Shown here piece by piece: positions 1 through 8,121 of a stretch of 64,000 nucleotides of DNA (position 1 is the first letter of the stretch; every line of letters begins with the position of its first letter). The stretch comes from Aquimarina sp. Aq107 (GTDB lineage Bacteria; Bacteroidota; Bacteroidia; Flavobacteriales; Flavobacteriaceae): positions 1,700,501-1,764,500 of the forward strand of contig NZ_OX030782.1 in NCBI RefSeq assembly GCF_943733665.1, written 5' to 3'. The notes under the pieces were generated by a model. That model worked only from the letters and a program-made list of their open reading frames with translations, had not been told where the DNA came from and searched no databases. Both the position numbers and the translations under genes were made by a program.

Positions 1-816
1 GATACATTGTTAATAAGGTCAGCTACACTAGCGTTTCTTAAATCTACCGATAAAACCCTGTTTAAAGTGTCTACTATTTTATAATTAGTATTTCTTCTAT
101 TTCGTCTTGCTCTAGAAGCACTAGCTCCATTAGTTTCATTATTTAAACCGGGTATGCTTTCGAATTCATAAAACCCGTCTCTCGTTGTATTAAAATCTAA
201 ATCGTTTGTTTCTGCTAGTTTTTGTAATGCTACCTCTATCGGAACATTACTTAGGTATAAAGAAAGAGTCTTGGTGTTTAGATCGGGAGTGTAGAGTAAG
301 TTTTTTCCAGAAAGTTCCGTTATTTTTCTAAATACTTTGGGTAAAGGATCATTTCTAAGATCAGTAGATAGAGTTCCTGCAGTCAAATCATAATTAATAA
401 TTACTTCTTTTTCTTTAGGCGCTTCCGTAGGAGGTGTGTATTTTTTTATTGATAATATATTTCCTGTAAATTCAATATCTAATTGATATTCTTTTGCTAA
501 AAACAAAAGGAGATCTTTTACACTTACGTCATTAAATCCATTTATAATATTTATCGAGTTAAGTTCATCGGAGAGATTTAGATTAATCTTGTGGACCTGT
601 GAAACTGCTCTTAGAAAATTAAGAAGTGTAGTGTTAGAGATGTTTATATTCACTTTTTCTCCTAATCCTGGAACTTCTACACTTAGTAAATCTATTTTGT
701 TTTCTAGTGTGGCAATTCTCGTATTATCCTGAGATTGATTTTGAAATGTATCCTGAGCATACGATAGTATTCCAAAACTAAAAATAAGATATATCAATAG
801 AATTTTTTTCTTCATA
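1..816 (-). CDS. Type II secretion / type IV pilus secretin (GspD-like), N-terminal part, cut by window edge
   Basis: This open frame starts at ATG 814-816 on the minus strand and runs without a stop off the left edge, so only the first 272 residues are seen. It begins with a signal peptide (MKKKILLIYLIF...SYAQ) and a short coiled segment. Two repeats of the secretin/TonB N-terminal (STN-like) type follow, with phrases such as LLNFLRAVSQ...NLNLSD and LPKVFRKITELSGKNLLY. This is the layout of secretin periplasmic N-domains, so the missing part should be the outer-membrane pore. It lies directly downstream of the GspE-type ATPase gene with 3 bases between them, which supports the assignment. 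The pore domain itself is not visible, so the call is by N-domain pattern and context. Confidence 0.75.
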
Positions 817-819
817 GTT

Positions 820-2235
820 TTAGTTGTTTGCCAGTAATGCATACACTTCTTCGGTAGAAGTTACGCCTTCCCTTACTAGGCGCAATGCATTTTTTTGTAG
901 CGTATCAATATTTTGGGTTGCAATGTAGTCGTCAATTTGTAATTCGTTATGACGTATCGCAGTTTCTAATTCTTTAGTAATGGGTAGTAGTTCATAAATA
1001 GCTTTTCTACCTAAATATCCTGTTTGGTAACAATGATTGCAGCCAGTTGGGATAAAATGTGTTTTTATTTCTTCTGGAATATCAAATCCCAAAGGAAAAT
1101 CTTTTGGTTCGGCTTTTTTTTCTTTTTTACAATGAATACACAGTTTTCGCACTAATCGTTGAGCAATACTCATGGTTAATGTACTAGCTAATAAGAAAGA
1201 AGGAACTTTCATGTCAATCAATCTCGAAATAGTAGCCCAAGCCGAATTAGTGTGTATTGTGGATAAAACTAAATGTCCAGTTAATGCAGCCTTTATAGCC
1301 ATATTAGCTGTTTTATCATCTCTAATTTCTCCAACCATTATAATGTCTGGATCTTGACGCAGAAAAGCACGAAGTGCTGCTGGAAAATCAAATTCGATAT
1401 CTTCTCTTAATTGTACTTGATTTACTCCTTCTAACGTGTATTCTATAGGATCTTCTATAGTTAAGATATTTGAGACTTCTTTATTTAATTCTTTTAAAGT
1501 AGCATATAGCGTAGTCGTTTTTCCAGAACCTGTAGGACCAGAAATTAGAATTATTCCTTGAGGTTTTTTTGTAGCTTCTCTATATAGTTGAAGTTCTTTT
1601 TTAGTAAAACCGAGATCATTTAGTTGTACATCTTGTGTGTCACGGTTTAATAAACGTAAAACAATTTTCTCTCCATATAAAGTCGGCATAGTCGAAACCC
1701 TAATATCAAATTCTTCATTTCCATTTTTAAATGTGATACGACCATCTTGTGCTAGTCTTTTTTGAGAAATATCTAATCCTGATTGTATTTTTATTTGATT
1801 AACCAGTTGAGGATATTCTTTGTTGCTAATCGTATACTGCTCCTTTAATTTACCATCTAGTCGCAATCGTACTCTACAGAATTTTTCATAAGGTTCCATA
1901 TGAATATCACTACTTCCAAAATCTTTTGCAGTGGTTATTAACTTCTGTAAAAAGTTATCTTCATAATGCAATTTTTGATTAGAAGTAGTTGTTGTTTTTC
2001 TGTAGTTTAATGTTAAATAAGATTGTAAATTCTCTTCCGTTTCAGAAATAAGAACAACCTTCTGATTAAGGATTATTGAAAGCTCCTTTTTTAGGTTTTC
2101 AATGTCTTTAGAATCAGTTTTGAATTGTATACTACCATTTTCCTTTTGGAATGGAATTATTCTATAATGAAACGCTTGATTTGGAGTAATCAATTGTTTG
2201 ATATCGACTGGTATTTCAAAAGAACCTATTTTCAT
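820..2235 (-). CDS. gspE: GspE/PilB-type secretion ATPase
   Basis: This is a hexameric cytoplasmic ATPase that drives assembly of the pseudopilus for type II secretion or type IV pili. It has 471 residues. The Walker A motif GPTGSGKTT is at residues 233-241, followed by the Asp box (LTIEDPIEY), Walker B (DIIMVGEIRD) and a His box (TGHLVLSTIHTN). A zinc-binding tetracysteine element follows (CIHC and, about 30 residues on, CNHC), which is diagnostic of GspE/PilB and not of PilT. The N-terminal N1 domain is short compared with typical GspE of about 500 residues. The start overlaps the stop of the peptidase gene by one base (TAATG arrangement), implying translational coupling in one operon. Confidence 0.93.
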   Translation of the reverse strand: MKIGSFEIPVDIKQLITPNQAFHYRIIPFQKENGSIQFKTDSKDIENLKKELSIILNQKVVLISETEENLQSYLTLNYRKTTTTSNQKLHYEDNFLQKLITTAKDFGSSDIHMEPYEKFCRVRLRLDGKLKEQYTISNKEYPQLVNQIKIQSGLDISQKRLAQDGRITFKNGNEEFDIRVSTMPTLYGEKIVLRLLNRDTQDVQLNDLGFTKKELQLYREATKKPQGIILISGPTGSGKTTTLYATLKELNKEVSNILTIEDPIEYTLEGVNQVQLREDIEFDFPAALRAFLRQDPDIIMVGEIRDDKTANMAIKAALTGHLVLSTIHTNSAWATISRLIDMKVPSFLLASTLTMSIAQRLVRKLCIHCKKEKKAEPKDFPLGFDIPEEIKTHFIPTGCNHCYQTGYLGRKAIYELLPITKELETAIRHNELQIDDYIATQNIDTLQKNALRLVREGVTSTEEVYALLANN

Positions 2236-2717
2236 TATAGTATATATAGATTAATTGAATTGGAGATCCAATTAAAAGAAAAAACTAAAACCAAAAATAA
2301 TGACATGTAGCCTGCTAAAGGGATTGTATTATGTTTAGAATTCTTTTTTAGAATCATCCATAGTACTAAAGAGAAAATTATAGAAAACACAAATAATATT
2401 GTAAAACTTACCGTCGGAAATGCTATTGCAAATGCAAGAAAAAAGAAAGCATCTCCGATGCCAAATACTTCTTTAAAAAATGGACGTTTTATTTTCATTG
2501 CCGAATACATATAGAGTACTGTTATTATTGAAACTATTAATGAAGCATTTATTAAAATTGAATTTTGGAAATGAATGAATAATACATTGTTATAATGCAG
2601 AAAACCTAGAGAAATCAATAGACTCAAAAACAAAAACCAGTAAACTTCTCTATTAAGTAAGTCTTGCCAGGTTATATAACCAAGATTTAAAAGTATAAGT
2701 CCTTTCAAAATAAGCAT
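2235..2717 (-). CDS. Prepilin peptidase (A24 family), methyltransferase-less
   Basis: This is a polytopic inner-membrane aspartyl protease that cleaves class III leader peptides of pilins or pseudopilins. At 160 residues it carries only the A24 peptidase part and lacks the N-terminal cytoplasmic N-methyltransferase domain of PilD. The first catalytic Asp sits in TWQDLLNREV (D19), and the second is in the GxGD motif FGIGDAFF (D89). Five or six hydrophobic segments span the sequence. It overlaps the next gene by one base at each end, inside the secretion operon. Its natural substrate is likely the adjacent pseudopilin. Confidence 0.9.
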   Translation of the reverse strand: MLILKGLILLNLGYITWQDLLNREVYWFLFLSLLISLGFLHYNNVLFIHFQNSILINASLIVSIITVLYMYSAMKIKRPFFKEVFGIGDAFFFLAFAIAFPTVSFTILFVFSIIFSLVLWMILKKNSKHNTIPLAGYMSLFLVLVFSFNWISNSINLYIL

Positions 2718-3124
2718 TAATCTTTAGTGATTTGTTTAGGACTTCCGTTTTGATCAATTTCCCATACATTAAAAATGCCATCTCCGTCGAAATCAACTAT
2801 GGCAGTTGCTCTAGCTTTAAAATTAGAAATAGAAGCTTCGATAATTTCGTAATTATAATTTGCTGTTCCTCCATTTTTAACTGTTGTTGGAGATTCGTAA
2901 TTTATTTCATTAAAATCGTTAGAATATTTAGAATTGAGGTATCTATATTGGGTCTGCATATTGCTAATAGTTTTTAATTGTATTTTAGCCTCCTGAGCTT
3001 TTGTTTGAGCAATAAGAGGTAAAAAATTAGGCAGTGCTATTAACAATAAAATTCCTATAATTGCCAAAACCAAAAGCATTTCTTGTAAGTTGAAAGCTTT
3101 GATTTTGTGTGTCTTATACTTCAT
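2717..3124 (-). CDS. Prepilin-type pseudopilin (GspG-like)
   Basis: This 135-residue protein starts with a class III signal, KA-FNLQEM, in which cleavage would occur after Ala and Glu sits at position +5. A 20-residue hydrophobic helix follows (LLVLAIIGILLLIALPNF). The soluble part has the GspG look: a helix with TISNMQTQYRY and an acidic C-terminal stretch DFDGDGIFNVWEID, reminiscent of the calcium site of major pseudopilins. It is the first gene of the operon pseudopilin, peptidase, GspE, secretin, which suggests it is the main pseudopilin of this system. A residue other than Gly at -1 is tolerated in many pilins. Confidence 0.88.
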   Translation of the reverse strand: MKYKTHKIKAFNLQEMLLVLAIIGILLLIALPNFLPLIAQTKAQEAKIQLKTISNMQTQYRYLNSKYSNDFNEINYESPTTVKNGGTANYNYEIIEASISNFKARATAIVDFDGDGIFNVWEIDQNGSPKQITKD

Positions 3125-3162
3125 ATATGTAGGCGTTAACTAATCTTCAGTTTTTAGGTCTG

Positions 3163-3170
3163 CAAAAATA
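3163..3170 (-). promoter_or_regulatory. -7 promoter box of the secretion operon
   Basis: On the minus strand this reads TATTTTTG, an exact match to the Bacteroidota TAnnTTTG element, 38 bases before the pseudopilin start. No convincing TTG at the -33 position was found. Confidence 0.5.
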
Positions 3171-3387
3171 TACTTTTTTGATTTACTTAGAGGCTTGATA
3201 TTCATAATATTGATGATTTATAAATACCAGACCTATATAATAGTGTCAGAAATCTATATTTTGTTACCATGAAAAAATAAAAAAAATGAATTATTTATTT
3301 AGTTACGGTAATTATAAGTAATTGTATATCTGTTAAATTCGTGTAAGTATTAGATATCTTTATCGACTTTATACAAAAATAATTGGT

Positions 3388-3522
3388 ATGGATATTATTG
3401 ACTACCTTCTGGGTAGGGGAGGTTTTGCAATACTGGCACTTGTAGTTGTGGTAGTGTTATTATATAATAAGATAAAGGCCAGAAGAGCATTCAGAGTTTC
3501 TCCAAAAAAGAAAAATAAATAA
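3388..3522 (+). CDS. Small single-pass membrane protein (44 aa), hypothetical
   Basis: A 44-codon frame starts at ATG 3388 and ends with TAA at 3520-3522. The product has a short polar N-terminus (MDIIDYLLGRGG), one strongly hydrophobic helix (FAILALVVVVLLY) and a basic tail (NKIKARRAFRVSPKKKNK). That is the layout of a small inner-membrane protein with a cytoplasmic positive C-terminus. It lies in an otherwise gene-free 466-base interval between divergent minus-strand units. No family is recognised, and no clear promoter box was found, so it could be a chance frame. The clean amphipathic layout argues that it is real. Confidence 0.45.
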   Translation: MDIIDYLLGRGGFAILALVVVVVLLYNKIKARRAFRVSPKKKNK

Positions 3523-3534
3523 AAATAATAAGGA

Positions 3535-3568
3535 TAAAAAAAGGAGTCAAACATATGGTAAGACTCCT
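3535..3568 (-). terminator. Rho-independent terminator of the GG-leader peptide gene
   Basis: An inverted repeat AGGAGTC (3542-3548) / GACTCCT (3562-3568) is followed on the minus strand by seven T residues, just downstream of the stop of the 64-residue peptide gene. Confidence 0.75.
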
Positions 3569-3590
3569 AGGTGTTTTAAAAATAGTTACC

Positions 3591-3785
3591 TTAATTAAAC
3601 AGACATACTTTATGTGCAGAAAAAGGACTGTATCTACAAGAAACATCTCCAGGTCCTAAAAATGGAGACATGTTCCAGCAGTCTGCATTGGAGTTGCATC
3701 TTCTTCCTGCAATGTTTCCGCCATTAATTTCTTTTTGTTGTTCTTTGTTTAAAGAAATTCCTAATTTTTTGATTTTGTTAATCAT
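3591..3785 (-). CDS. Double-glycine-leader Cys-rich secreted peptide (bacteriocin-like precursor)
   Basis: This 64-residue precursor has the typical Bacteroidota natural-product leader: charged helix INKIKKLGISLNKEQQKEI ending in NGG (residues 21-23), the recognition and cleavage site of C39-type peptidase ABC exporters. The predicted 41-residue core contains four cysteines (30, 36, 50, 61), so two disulfides or another crosslink are possible, plus Arg, Trp, Pro and Gly. The phrase RRCNSNADCW is knottin-like. No transporter, modification enzyme or immunity gene lies nearby, so export must rely on a machine encoded elsewhere. The gene has its own terminator and seems monocistronic. It may be a bacteriocin, signal or modified peptide; the activity is not known. 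Confidence 0.7.
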   Translation of the reverse strand: MINKIKKLGISLNKEQQKEINGGNIAGRRCNSNADCWNMSPFLGPGDVSCRYSPFSAHKVCLFN

Positions 3786-3929
3786 CGTGTGAAAAATTTA
3801 ACTTGTTATATTATTTCAAGATAAATTCTTTAGTACTATGAATTGGAACTTTGTGGAAGTTCTACAAAATCATGTGGATCAAAGTAGTGTTTTAGTTAAA
3901 AGTATCTTTATGAATCTTATAATAAATTT

Positions 3930-4475
3930 TTAGGATTGCTCTTTTTCAAAAAAACTAAACACGGATCCTCCGTATTTGCGAGCGTTTCTAAAATTAGGAG
4001 CATCTTCTAGCGATGTATGTTTAGAATGTTCTATGATCAAAAGACCATCTACGTTAAGTAGATCATTAGTAAAAACTAATTCTGCAATTTTTGTAAACTG
4101 CTCCGTGTCGAAGTCATATGGAGGATCTGCAAAAATAATATCTGATTTCTTTTTTACTTTTTCTAGATAGCTATACACATCACTTTTAATGGTATCTATA
4201 TCAAATTCTAGCTCCTTGGCAATACTTTTTATATAGCCCACACATCCATAATTAGCATCTACTGCAGTTATATTTTCAGAACCACGAGAAGCAAACTCAT
4301 AACTGATGTTTCCTGTTCCAGCAAAAAGATCTAGTAAGGTTACCTGAGAAAACACATAATGATGATTTAGGATATTAAACAATCCTTCCTTAGCCATATC
4401 TGTTGTAGGTCTTACAGGTAGTTTTTTTGGTGCCTGTAATCTTTTTCCTTTATATTTTCCTGAAATAATTCGCAT
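3930..4475 (-). CDS. rsmD: 16S rRNA m2G966 methyltransferase RsmD
   Basis: This SAM-dependent enzyme methylates guanine 966 (E. coli numbering) of 16S rRNA in the assembled small subunit. The 181-residue protein opens with the family signature MRIISGKYKGK followed by RPTTDMAKEGLFN. It has the SAM-binding loop LLDLFAGTGNIS (about residues 47-58) and the catalytic motif ADPPY at 116-120. Its start codon lies one base after the DUF3822 stop, so it is probably the last gene of a three-gene unit starting at 5935. Confidence 0.95.
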   Translation of the reverse strand: MRIISGKYKGKRLQAPKKLPVRPTTDMAKEGLFNILNHHYVFSQVTLLDLFAGTGNISYEFASRGSENITAVDANYGCVGYIKSIAKELEFDIDTIKSDVYSYLEKVKKKSDIIFADPPYDFDTEQFTKIAELVFTNDLLNVDGLLIIEHSKHTSLEDAPNFRNARKYGGSVFSFFEKEQS

Positions 4476-4476
4476 A

Positions 4477-5307
4477 TCAAAAATGACTTAATAAAACAAA
4501 ATGTTGGTGTGTATCTATAGAATCCATTGTTTCTGGTAGTTGTATGGTGTTATTTCTATTTCCAAAACTTACATTTCTTATATATTTATAAGCAATATTG
4601 TAACATGGACTGTCTTTAGAAATATCTCCAAGAAAAACCAGCTGAAACTCTTCGGGATTTAATCGCAATTGTTCTGCTGCAAACATTACATAATATAGAA
4701 AATCTTCATTGGTTTCATATATATATGAATTGCTCAGTACTAATTTTCCTTTGGTTACAACTACTAAATCGAAAGATGCAGAATTCATATTAGCAAAAAC
4801 TCTGGTCGTTTCATTGTTTTTTTCTTTGGATAAAACACTATCCACTAATATTGAGGAAGAGTGCTTGTACGTAAATGATCCGAATGTTTCAAAAAAGAAA
4901 TTGGTGATATTGGTGTAAGGAATATAAACAATTACTATTTCATGCTGATTAAGTTCATCATAGGCTATAAAATCATTTTCTAATACTTTAATGTTGTATT
5001 TTAAGTAATCTTTTAGCAATTCAGGATCAAATAAAGCTTTAGGTACGGCAGTATAAAGATCGTTTTCATAGATCACTTCTACAGTTTCAAAATCATATTT
5101 TAAATGTGTATTATGATCAAAAATATACTTGATTTTGTTTAAAACTTGCTCAGGAGATAAGCGTACACCAAAATTATCTTGCTCTAAAGCAACTATTTCG
5201 TTTTCAGAATTTACTGCACAAAAAGAAAGTCCATTCAGGCTCACCTGAATGGACAATGTATATTTTGTATTACCTGTGGTGTTACTCTTGTTTTGTATTT
5301 GAGTCAT
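4477..5307 (-). CDS. DUF3822 family protein
   Basis: This 276-residue protein matches in layout the DUF3822 proteins that sit beside rsmD throughout Flavobacteriia. It has repeated beta-rich segments (LSIQVSLNGLSFCAV, TRVFANMNSASFDLVVVTKGKLVLSN) that resemble an actin-like ASKHA fold of the PilM/GspL type. That fold similarity is an inference from pattern. It has no signal peptide, so it is likely cytoplasmic. It overlaps the upstream gene by 26 bases and precedes rsmD by one base. The function is unknown. Confidence 0.8.
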   Translation of the reverse strand: MTQIQNKSNTTGNTKYTLSIQVSLNGLSFCAVNSENEIVALEQDNFGVRLSPEQVLNKIKYIFDHNTHLKYDFETVEVIYENDLYTAVPKALFDPELLKDYLKYNIKVLENDFIAYDELNQHEIVIVYIPYTNITNFFFETFGSFTYKHSSSILVDSVLSKEKNNETTRVFANMNSASFDLVVVTKGKLVLSNSYIYETNEDFLYYVMFAAEQLRLNPEEFQLVFLGDISKDSPCYNIAYKYIRNVSFGNRNNTIQLPETMDSIDTHQHFVLLSHF

Positions 5308-5935
5308 ACGTTTTTGGCCAATTACCCGTGGTATTTACTTCTTGCATAGAACCTACTGATAAAAAAGGTCCATCAACACCTTCTACTGATACTACTTGCT
5401 TTTCTTGGAATAATAAATCCTTATCAAGATCGTGTAGTAAGATATCCTTTGCTACTCTTGCTTCGAAAACACTTACTCGTATTCCGTTTTTGTCGATAAA
5501 TCCAGCATCAAGTTCGAATTTAGCATCTTTACCATCTACAGGAACATTCATCATTGTTTTGTATCGATCACTTCCTTTAAATAAAGAATCCTTAACAGAA
5601 GCATATCCAAGTGTATCAACTACAACAGTATCTCTTGGCTCATCAATTTGTAGGATTTTGTTGAATGCTACAAAACTAGAATCTCTACGCTGCGTTAATG
5701 TAAACTTAGCAGTATCTATAAAAGCAATTAATTTTGTTGGATCTTTTTCAAATTTACCAACTACCGTTTTATGGGCTAATTCTGCTTGTCGGATATCTCT
5801 AAGGTTTTCAATGGCTTTTGCATAACGCACCTTTTTAACTTTATTGAATCTTACAGGACCCATTACAGAATCGTATACCATGTATCCCAAGGCTGCGATA
5901 ACTACCCATAGAACTAATTGAAGAACAATTTTCAT
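5282..5935 (-). CDS. Conserved single-pass membrane protein with pilin-like start
   Basis: This 217-residue protein begins with one hydrophobic helix (residues 3-23, VLQLVLWVVIAALGYMVYDSV). A polar helix follows (KVRYAKAIENLRDIRQAELAH) and then KTVVGKFEKDPTKLIAFIDTA. Helix, then 'Lrdirqae...g.f..d...Li.fi', is the pattern seen in pseudopilin-like proteins, but no prepilin cleavage motif is present. The rest is a beta-rich, probably periplasmic region. It overlaps the DUF3822 gene by 26 bases, so the two products may work together. No function can be assigned. Confidence 0.75.
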   Translation of the reverse strand: MKIVLQLVLWVVIAALGYMVYDSVMGPVRFNKVKKVRYAKAIENLRDIRQAELAHKTVVGKFEKDPTKLIAFIDTAKFTLTQRRDSSFVAFNKILQIDEPRDTVVVDTLGYASVKDSLFKGSDRYKTMMNVPVDGKDAKFELDAGFIDKNGIRVSVFEARVAKDILLHDLDKDLLFQEKQVVSVEGVDGPFLSVGSMQEVNTTGNWPKTYDSNTKQE

Positions 5936-6022
5936 TTTATAATTTAGCTTTTAGACATTAGTGTATACGCAAATCTACAATTTTTTTTTAATCGTAAAAG
6001 TTTATAGCCAAAAAATCATTAC

Positions 6023-6030
6023 TATCTTTG
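6023..6030 (+). promoter_or_regulatory. -7 promoter box of the RecD-like helicase gene
   Basis: TATCTTTG matches TAnnTTTG and lies 42 bases before the proposed ATG at 6072. It falls inside the longer open frame that begins at 5961, which argues that the upstream extension is not translated. Confidence 0.55.
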
Positions 6031-6071
6031 ATTTATTAACAGATTATGGATTTAAGGAATACAGATATTTC

Positions 6072-7499
6072 ATGAGGGAAACAGAGTTTTATCAATTATT
6101 AAAAGATGATTTTCCTTTTGAACTGACTCTAAAACAGGATATTGTACTTCAGAAGCTTTCTACTTTTATTTTATCAAGTACGAAAGACTCACTTTTTTTA
6201 TTAAAAGGGTATGCGGGAACAGGAAAAACAACTTTAATAGGAACTTTAGTAAAAAATCTATGGAAAGCGAAGTTAAGTTCTGTTTTATTAGCTCCTACGG
6301 GTCGAGCTGCAAAGGTGATTACTAATTATTCAGGAAGACATGCGCAAACCATTCATAGGAATATTTATTATCCTAAAAAGAACAGTAGTGGAGGACTTGC
6401 TTTTCAGTTAAAACAAAACAAAAATAGGAACACGATTTTTATCGTAGATGAAGCCTCTATGATCCCTGATACACCCAGCGATAGTAAGTTGTTTGAGAAT
6501 GGCTCATTACTAGATGACCTAATGATGTATGTGTACTCTGGTCATAACTGTAAAGTTTTATTTATAGGAGATACAGCACAGTTACCGCCTGTAAAATTAG
6601 AAGTTAGTCCAGCACTAGATCCAGACACATTATCGATGGGATTTAATAAAGATGTGATACAAATAGAATTAGATGAAGTTGTGCGACAAGCCGAGAATAG
6701 CGGTGTTTTAATGAATGCGACCTCATTACGAGAATTGTTAAATGATGGTTTTTATGAATCTTTTCAGTTTGACGTACAAGGATATCCTGATATTATTAGA
6801 TTGGTAGACGGGCACGATATTATGGACGCTTTAAATGATTCGTACGCAAGTTCCGGTCACGAAGAATCAGTTATTATATTAAGGTCTAATAAAAGAGCCA
6901 ATATATATAACCAACAAATTAGATCCAGAATACTATTTCAAGAAGAGGAGCTTTCCGCTGGAGATTATTTAATGGTTGTAAAGAATAATTATTTTTGGTT
7001 GGATACTAAAAGCGAGGCAGGATTTATCGCGAATGGCGATATTATAAAAATACTTGAAATTTATGCAATAAAAGAATTGTATGGTTTTCGTTTTGCTGAA
7101 GTAAAAATTACCATGGTTGATTATCCTGATCAAAAACCATTAGAAACCGTGCTTATTTTGGATACATTAACTTCTGAAACACCTTCGTTGTCCTACGAAG
7201 ACTCTAATAAGTTGTATCAGGAAGTAATGAAAGATTTTGAAGGAGAAAAGTCGAAGTATAAAAAGTTTTTAGGGGTTAAAAATAATAAGTTTTTTAATGG
7301 CTTGCAGGTTAAATTCTCTTACGCAATTACTTGTCACAAATCTCAGGGAGGACAATGGGATACGGTATTTATAGAACAGCCATATCTTCCTGATGGTGTT
7401 AATAAGGATTATCTACGATGGTTGTATACTGCGGTTACTAGAGCAAAAGAAAAATTGTATCTTATCGGGTTTAAAGACGATTTTTTTATCGAAAATTAA
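6072..7499 (+). CDS. RecD-like ATP-dependent DNA helicase
   Basis: This is a superfamily 1B helicase of the RecD2/PIF1-like group, about 475 residues from ATG 6072. Walker A is LLKGYAGTGKTTL, the next motif is LLAPTGRAAKV, Walker B is IFIVDEASMIPD, and motif III is FIGDTAQLPPV. The C-terminal UvrD_C_2 block has YAITCHKSQGGQWDTV and LYTAVTRAKEKLYLIG. The longer frame from 5961 adds a poorly folded lead that overlaps the -7 box, so ATG 6072 (MRETEFYQLLKDDFPF) was preferred. It probably acts in DNA repair or replication-fork processing. There is no RecB or RecC homolog beside it, so it is not part of a classical RecBCD. Confidence 0.9.
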   Translation: MRETEFYQLLKDDFPFELTLKQDIVLQKLSTFILSSTKDSLFLLKGYAGTGKTTLIGTLVKNLWKAKLSSVLLAPTGRAAKVITNYSGRHAQTIHRNIYYPKKNSSGGLAFQLKQNKNRNTIFIVDEASMIPDTPSDSKLFENGSLLDDLMMYVYSGHNCKVLFIGDTAQLPPVKLEVSPALDPDTLSMGFNKDVIQIELDEVVRQAENSGVLMNATSLRELLNDGFYESFQFDVQGYPDIIRLVDGHDIMDALNDSYASSGHEESVIILRSNKRANIYNQQIRSRILFQEEELSAGDYLMVVKNNYFWLDTKSEAGFIANGDIIKILEIYAIKELYGFRFAEVKITMVDYPDQKPLETVLILDTLTSETPSLSYEDSNKLYQEVMKDFEGEKSKYKKFLGVKNNKFFNGLQVKFSYAITCHKSQGGQWDTVFIEQPYLPDGVNKDYLRWLYTAVTRAKEKLYLIGFKDDFFIEN

Positions 7500-7511
7500 T
7501 TTTTTTAAGAA

Positions 7512-8087
7512 ATGCAAGAAACAATAATAAGTATATGCTTAGGAGTTGGATTAGCTGCATCTGTTGGGTTTAGAGTGTTTTTACCTTTGTTGGCAGTTAG
7601 TTTGGCAGGACATTATGGAGCGATTCCTTTAAATTCTGATTGGGAGTGGGTAGGGAGTAATACGGCTTTAATCGTTTTATCTATAGCTACAGTAGTTGAG
7701 ATATTGGCTTACTACATTCCTTGGTTTGATAATTTATTAGATACTATAGCGATTCCACTAGCAGCAATTGCGGGAACAGCGGTTATGGTATCAACCGTTG
7801 CTAATTTAAGTCCTGTAGTTACATGGGCTCTTGCTATTATTGCTGGTGGAGGAACAGCGGCAACTGTAAAAAGTACAATGGGAGCATCTAGGTTAACATC
7901 ATCTGCTACAACAGGTGGATTAGCCAATCCTATAATTGCGACAGCAGAAACAGGTACAGCGACAATTATGTCGGTATTATCTGTATTTCTGCCGTTCATA
8001 GCAATTATTATGGTAATACTATTGTTTTTTGGTTTAAGAAAAGTTTATAAAAAACTATTCACTCGCTCTTCCAGAAAATCGATTTAA
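7512..8087 (+). CDS. DUF4126 family membrane protein
   Basis: This 191-residue integral membrane protein has an N-terminal segment [21 protein letters not shown] typical of DUF4126. Small-residue-rich helices follow ([39 protein letters not shown]), then a C-terminal helix before a basic tail. The gene starts 12 bases after the helicase stop and is likely co-transcribed with it. The function of the family is unknown; the Gly/Ala-rich repeats suggest a small channel or structural membrane protein, but this is inference. Confidence 0.85.
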   Translation: MQETIISICLGVGLAASVGFRVFLPLLAVSLAGHYGAIPLNSDWEWVGSNTALIVLSIATVVEILAYYIPWFDNLLDTIAIPLAAIAGTAVMVSTVANLSPVVTWALAIIAGGGTAATVKSTMGASRLTSSATTGGLANPIIATAETGTATIMSVLSVFLPFIAIIMVILLFFGLRKVYKKLFTRSSRKSI

Positions 8088-8093
8088 AAAAGT

Positions 8094-8101
8094 TATTTTT
8101 G
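8094..8101 (+). promoter_or_regulatory. -7 promoter box before the kdsB-kdnB fusion gene
   Basis: TATTTTTG fits TAnnTTTG and stands 20 bases before the TTG start codon at 8122. No clear -33 TTG was found. Confidence 0.45.
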
Positions 8102-8121
8102 ACCTGCAAAAGCAAGCAATT

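Noticed and set aside
5256-5825. 189-codon plus-strand frame opposite the membrane protein gene
   Set aside because: It is an antisense shadow with low-complexity Ser/Thr-rich text and no family resemblance.
5961-6071. N-terminal extension of the RecD-like helicase frame
   Set aside because: It contains the -7 box TATCTTTG and shows no conserved helicase sequence; ATG 6072 starts the recognisable protein.
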